The notes below the pieces were generated by a model. That model was not told where the DNA came from, made no database searches, and saw only the letters and a list, made by a program, of their open reading frames with translations. DNA of 64,000 nucleotides from Janthinobacterium sp. 1_2014MBL_MicDiv (GTDB taxonomy: Bacteria > Pseudomonadota > Gammaproteobacteria > Burkholderiales > Burkholderiaceae_D). The position numbers were made by a program, and so were the translations under genes. Below, piece by piece: positions 61,129-64,000 of this stretch. The stretch spans positions 3,224,001 to 3,288,000 of the forward strand of contig NZ_CP011319.1 of assembly GCF_001865675.1 (NCBI RefSeq), read 5' to 3'. Position 1 is the first letter of the stretch. Every line of letters begins with the position of its first letter.

Positions 61129-61622
61129 AAACGATACGCGATGCCGTTCATACCCACCTTATCCGAAGTCGAATAGACGTCGAACACGTCCGCGCCCTCC
61201 TTCGGTTCTTCCGGCGGCGACTGATAGCTGCGCAAGCCCCATGACATTTCAGCCTTTACATCAGCCGGGGCAAACGGGTCTTTCGGAATCCGCCGCAGCA
61301 AATACATCGTTTGACCACCGGCCGCTCGATCCGGCACTCCCTGCACCAATACCGACAGCGAGGGTGGGTAGCCGCTATCTTGACCACCTTTAACGATACG
61401 CCCGGTATCGTAGGCCTGTTTGTAGCCGTCGATAGCGCGACGAATCTCCCAGAGTGATTGCTTCAGTTCACGTTCCTTGTTACGTGTTGCCGTCAACTCG
61501 ACCAGCGGCATGGCGGCTGTGGCGAGGATACCCAGTACGGCCATCACCACCAGTAGTTCGACTGTGGTATAGCCTGCGCGCAGCGCATGATCAGACCTGT
61601 GCAGCTTAAGCATGGCCCGCAT
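61122..61622 (-). CDS. Type II secretion-type pseudopilin
   Basis: A 166-residue prepilin with a 16-17 residue leader, then AGYTTVELLVVMAVLGILAT with Glu5 in place. The body has GYPPSLSVLVQGVPDRAAGG and LLRRIPKDPF, as in GspG-like proteins (a second G-type or an H/I-type). It overlaps the GspG-like gene by 7 bp and starts one base before the stop of the secretin gene. Confidence 0.85.
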   Translation of the reverse strand: MRAMLKLHRSDHALRAGYTTVELLVVMAVLGILATAAMPLVELTATRNKERELKQSLWEIRRAIDGYKQAYDTGRIVKGGQDSGYPPSLSVLVQGVPDRAAGGQTMYLLRRIPKDPFAPADVKAEMSWGLRSYQSPPEEPKEGADVFDVYSTSDKVGMNGIAYRLW

Positions 61623-63983
61623 TCATTTCACCATCACGCGCAGCGACGCGGGTAATGTTTCGGCGTCGATTGGTGTCGAGGAAATCGCCTTGGCCGACAA
61701 CACATGAATCTCGGTGGGGCCAGCGGCCAGGGCCTTGAACTTGAAGCTCATCATCGTCCCCTCCCCCTTGATTCCAGCGGCCCCGGTACGCAACACCGCC
61801 ATCGTCACCATTCCTTTGGCCTGCTCTATCGACTTGCTCGCGCTAGCCGTGGCGCCATCCTGGGTAAAAAAGGCACCTTCATCCGCATCGATCACTTGCA
61901 GTGCCTGCGGCGAGAACTGCAGCTTCAACGGCATGCCGCGCAAGGCGGTTGCAGCCTTGACATTGACATGTACTGTAAACGTATCCCCGGCCTTCACTCC
62001 TTGCGGCCCCACCAGTGCCACGGCCACTCGCGGTGTGACTGCCGCAGGTGATCCGGCGTCGTGCTGCAACAGCGGCATCCCACCCGCCGGCGCACCCGAG
62101 GGGACGGGCAACAGCGCCGCCCCTGGTAAACCAGGGCCCGGAGGCATGCCTTTGGCGGAAACGGGCTTCTCCACTGCTGGCAGGGCCAAAGGCCGGCTGC
62201 GCAAATCGTTTTCAGTACCCGACCAAAACTCGGCCTGGTTCAGGTCCGGACGACGGATATTGCGCACGATGCGCGGCGTAATTGACAGTACGATCTCCGT
62301 ACGCTGGCCATCGTCGCGCTGTGATGAGAACAAGCGCCCCACCACTGGTACGTCACCAATGCCAGGTACGCGGTTAGCACTCATGCGCTCTTCGTTACTG
62401 ATCAAGCCCGCCAGCAACTGCGTTTCACCATCGCGCAGGCGCAGCACGGTACTGGCGGTACGCGTGCCGATCTGGTAGACCAGCGAGCCAGCGGCTGTCT
62501 TGATCTCACGCACCAGCGAGCTCACTTCCAGCCCCACCTTGATCGCCACTTCATCGTCCAGATAAATATTCGGTTCAACGTCGAGCTTCAGGCCAACATC
62601 GACGTATTGCACCGATTCGGCAATGTAGCCGTTATTGTTGGAACTGCCAGTTGTGGTCACCACCGGTAGCTTGTCGCCAATCAATATCTTGGCTTTTTCC
62701 CGGTTGCGCGCACGAATCTTGGGATTCGCCAGGATATTCACGTCGCCCACGTCGCGGTGCAGGTTGATGCGTACATCGGGCAAATTGATGCCGATGGAAT
62801 CTCGGTTCAGGCTTTTCAAGTTACCCAGCGTGAAACCGTCCGAACCGGCAGGCGCAATTGGCGTCAGATTGAAACCGTCAGGATACTTGATGCCCAATTC
62901 TGTCAAGCTGGAGCGCTTGATCTCCAGCACCTCCACTTCCATCATGACTTCCGGTTCGGACAAGTCGTGTAGTGCGATCAGACGTTCGGCCAGGCGTATT
63001 GTCTCCGGTGTCTCGCGCACCATGATCAAGTTCAGCTTTTCGTCGATGAAAGGTTCGCGTATCTTCAGCATGGTTTTCAGCAGTAAGGCAGTCTGCTTGA
63101 CGTCCGCACTGGACAGATAGAAAGCACGGATCACCAGATCTTGATATTCTTTAGCCTTTTCTGGTGTCTTCGGGTAAATGAGCACAGTGGCCGAATCGAG
63201 CACCTTATAGGTCAGCTGGCTGGTCGATGTCAATAATTCCAGTGCATCGTCGATACGTGTCTGGCGCAGGAACACCGTAGCACGCAAATCCTGGCGCACG
63301 TCCTTGTCGAGCACAAAATTGATGCCACTATTGCGCGTCAGGGCTTCAAGCACCATGCGCAGATTGCCATCACGAAAGTCAAGGGAAATGGGACGCGACT
63401 CCGCCAAGCGTGCCACGCTCAGTTCTGACTGTTTGCTGGCCAGTTCCAGTTGCCGCTGCAGGCCGAGCAATTCAGTATTTTTGGGTGTGTCTTTCAGAGC
63501 CGCCTCGATCACCAGCGTGGCGCGCTCGCGCAGGCCTTTTTCAATCAGCTCGCGGGCGCTTGCCACGGCGGCTTTTTGTCGGGCATCTCGTTCAATTTCT
63601 AGCAGCATCGCCCTGGTACGGTCATCATTGGGCTGTATCGCCAACGCACGCTGCAGGATTTCCTGCGCCTGCGCCTCATTGCCGCGTGCACGCGCCGCAG
63701 TCGCAGCCGTCAACAGGCGCGCCAGGATGGTATCGCGCGCGGCGAGCTGCCCCGTGCGCAGGATGACGCTTTCCGGATCGTTTTGTAAGGCTGTATCGTA
63801 GGCCTGCAATGCTTCCTCATACTTACCGGCGCCTATCTGGCGCTGCGCACCATCGCGTATGTATTGCGTGCCGCATCCCGCCAGCAGGACGACGCTGCAT
63901 ACCGCGCCGGCCCAACCCAAATAATTTCCCTTGTCACGCAATGCCCTACTCCCTGTTATGCATAATCGTCCTGCCAGCGCCAT
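61623..63983 (-). CDS. gspD: TPR-secretin-cohesin lipoprotein, GspD-like
   Basis: A 786-residue protein with four parts. It has a lipoprotein signal with lipobox LAGC (Cys37), and TPR-like repeats (about 45-150, GAGKYEEALQAYDTALQNDP). N domains and a secretin domain (about 190-590) follow, with VPGIGDVPVVGRLFSSQRDD and TEIVLSITPRIVR. The C-terminal part is a cohesin-like domain (about 675-786, VKAGDTFTVHVNVKAATALR). It forms the outer-membrane channel and may self-pilot through its lipid. It is the first gene in view of this cluster and the upstream part lies outside the window. Confidence 0.9.
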   Translation of the reverse strand: MALAGRLCITGSRALRDKGNYLGWAGAVCSVVLLAGCGTQYIRDGAQRQIGAGKYEEALQAYDTALQNDPESVILRTGQLAARDTILARLLTAATAARARGNEAQAQEILQRALAIQPNDDRTRAMLLEIERDARQKAAVASARELIEKGLRERATLVIEAALKDTPKNTELLGLQRQLELASKQSELSVARLAESRPISLDFRDGNLRMVLEALTRNSGINFVLDKDVRQDLRATVFLRQTRIDDALELLTSTSQLTYKVLDSATVLIYPKTPEKAKEYQDLVIRAFYLSSADVKQTALLLKTMLKIREPFIDEKLNLIMVRETPETIRLAERLIALHDLSEPEVMMEVEVLEIKRSSLTELGIKYPDGFNLTPIAPAGSDGFTLGNLKSLNRDSIGINLPDVRINLHRDVGDVNILANPKIRARNREKAKILIGDKLPVVTTTGSSNNNGYIAESVQYVDVGLKLDVEPNIYLDDEVAIKVGLEVSSLVREIKTAAGSLVYQIGTRTASTVLRLRDGETQLLAGLISNEERMSANRVPGIGDVPVVGRLFSSQRDDGQRTEIVLSITPRIVRNIRRPDLNQAEFWSGTENDLRSRPLALPAVEKPVSAKGMPPGPGLPGAALLPVPSGAPAGGMPLLQHDAGSPAAVTPRVAVALVGPQGVKAGDTFTVHVNVKAATALRGMPLKLQFSPQALQVIDADEGAFFTQDGATASASKSIEQAKGMVTMAVLRTGAAGIKGEGTMMSFKFKALAAGPTEIHVLSAKAISSTPIDAETLPASLRVMVK

Positions 63984-64000
63984 ACCATTTAATGGGCGGT

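Overview
The window is GC-rich, tightly packed bacterial DNA with many 1-8 bp gene overlaps. Gene content and codon use suggest a betaproteobacterium of the Oxalobacteraceae type (Janthinobacterium, Massilia or Duganella). This is inference, since there is no rRNA or other phylogenetic marker here. No tRNA, rRNA or CRISPR array was recognised.

Positions 1-25.4 kb hold a type VI secretion system (T6SS), almost entirely on the minus strand. In transcription order it runs tssB, tssC, hcp, three accessory genes (a GIY-YIG nuclease-like protein, a small protein with a caspase-like His/Cys pair, and an unknown 402-residue protein), then tssE, tssF, tssG, clpV, vgrG, a MORN-type repeat protein and a PAAR-like spike protein. 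Next comes an unexpected block of a small membrane protein, a periplasmic solute-binding protein and two SDF-family symporters. The cluster then resumes with tssJ, tssK, tssL and the start of tssM, which runs off the left edge. tssA is not in view. A large winged-helix/STAND-NTPase/TPR regulator is encoded divergently from tssB. A nearly identical 51 bp element lies upstream of both tssB and tssE, and the 9-mer GTGTTACGC within it recurs in front of the regulator gene.

Positions 25.4-33.7 kb look like ordinary accessory chromosome: a small unknown gene, a convergent winged-helix/TolB-like regulator, a LodA/LodB-type quinoprotein oxidase pair, a TetR repressor with a palindromic operator in front of a siderophore-interacting reductase, an unknown beta-rich protein and an MFS transporter.

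At 33.71-33.81 kb there is a minus-strand terminator preceded by a short coding end that reads TIEWG-stop. This resembles the 3' end of guaA, a common island insertion site. From there to about 47.5 kb the DNA is patchy and lower in GC, with many small unknown genes, and looks like a mobile island. It carries a toxin-end/immunity remnant, an H-NS-type protein, a tyrosine-recombinase-like protein, a three-gene operon (a protein tentatively linked to recombination directionality factors, an SbcD-like phosphoesterase, an SbcC-like ATPase), two tandem small paralogues with an RMF-like pattern, and small zinc-ribbon or membrane proteins.

Positions 47.6-55.7 kb hold an exported SpvB/TcdB/Rhs-type polymorphic toxin of about 2,278 residues, its overlapping immunity gene, a second decayed toxin end with its immunity gene, and an orphan Rhs tip that repeats 61 bp of the main gene at 57/61 identity.

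Positions 56.0-64.0 kb (minus strand) encode a compact type II secretion/type IV pilus-like machine: a TPR-secretin-cohesin lipoprotein, three pseudopilins, GspF, GspE, and PilM-like and PilN-like inner-membrane proteins.
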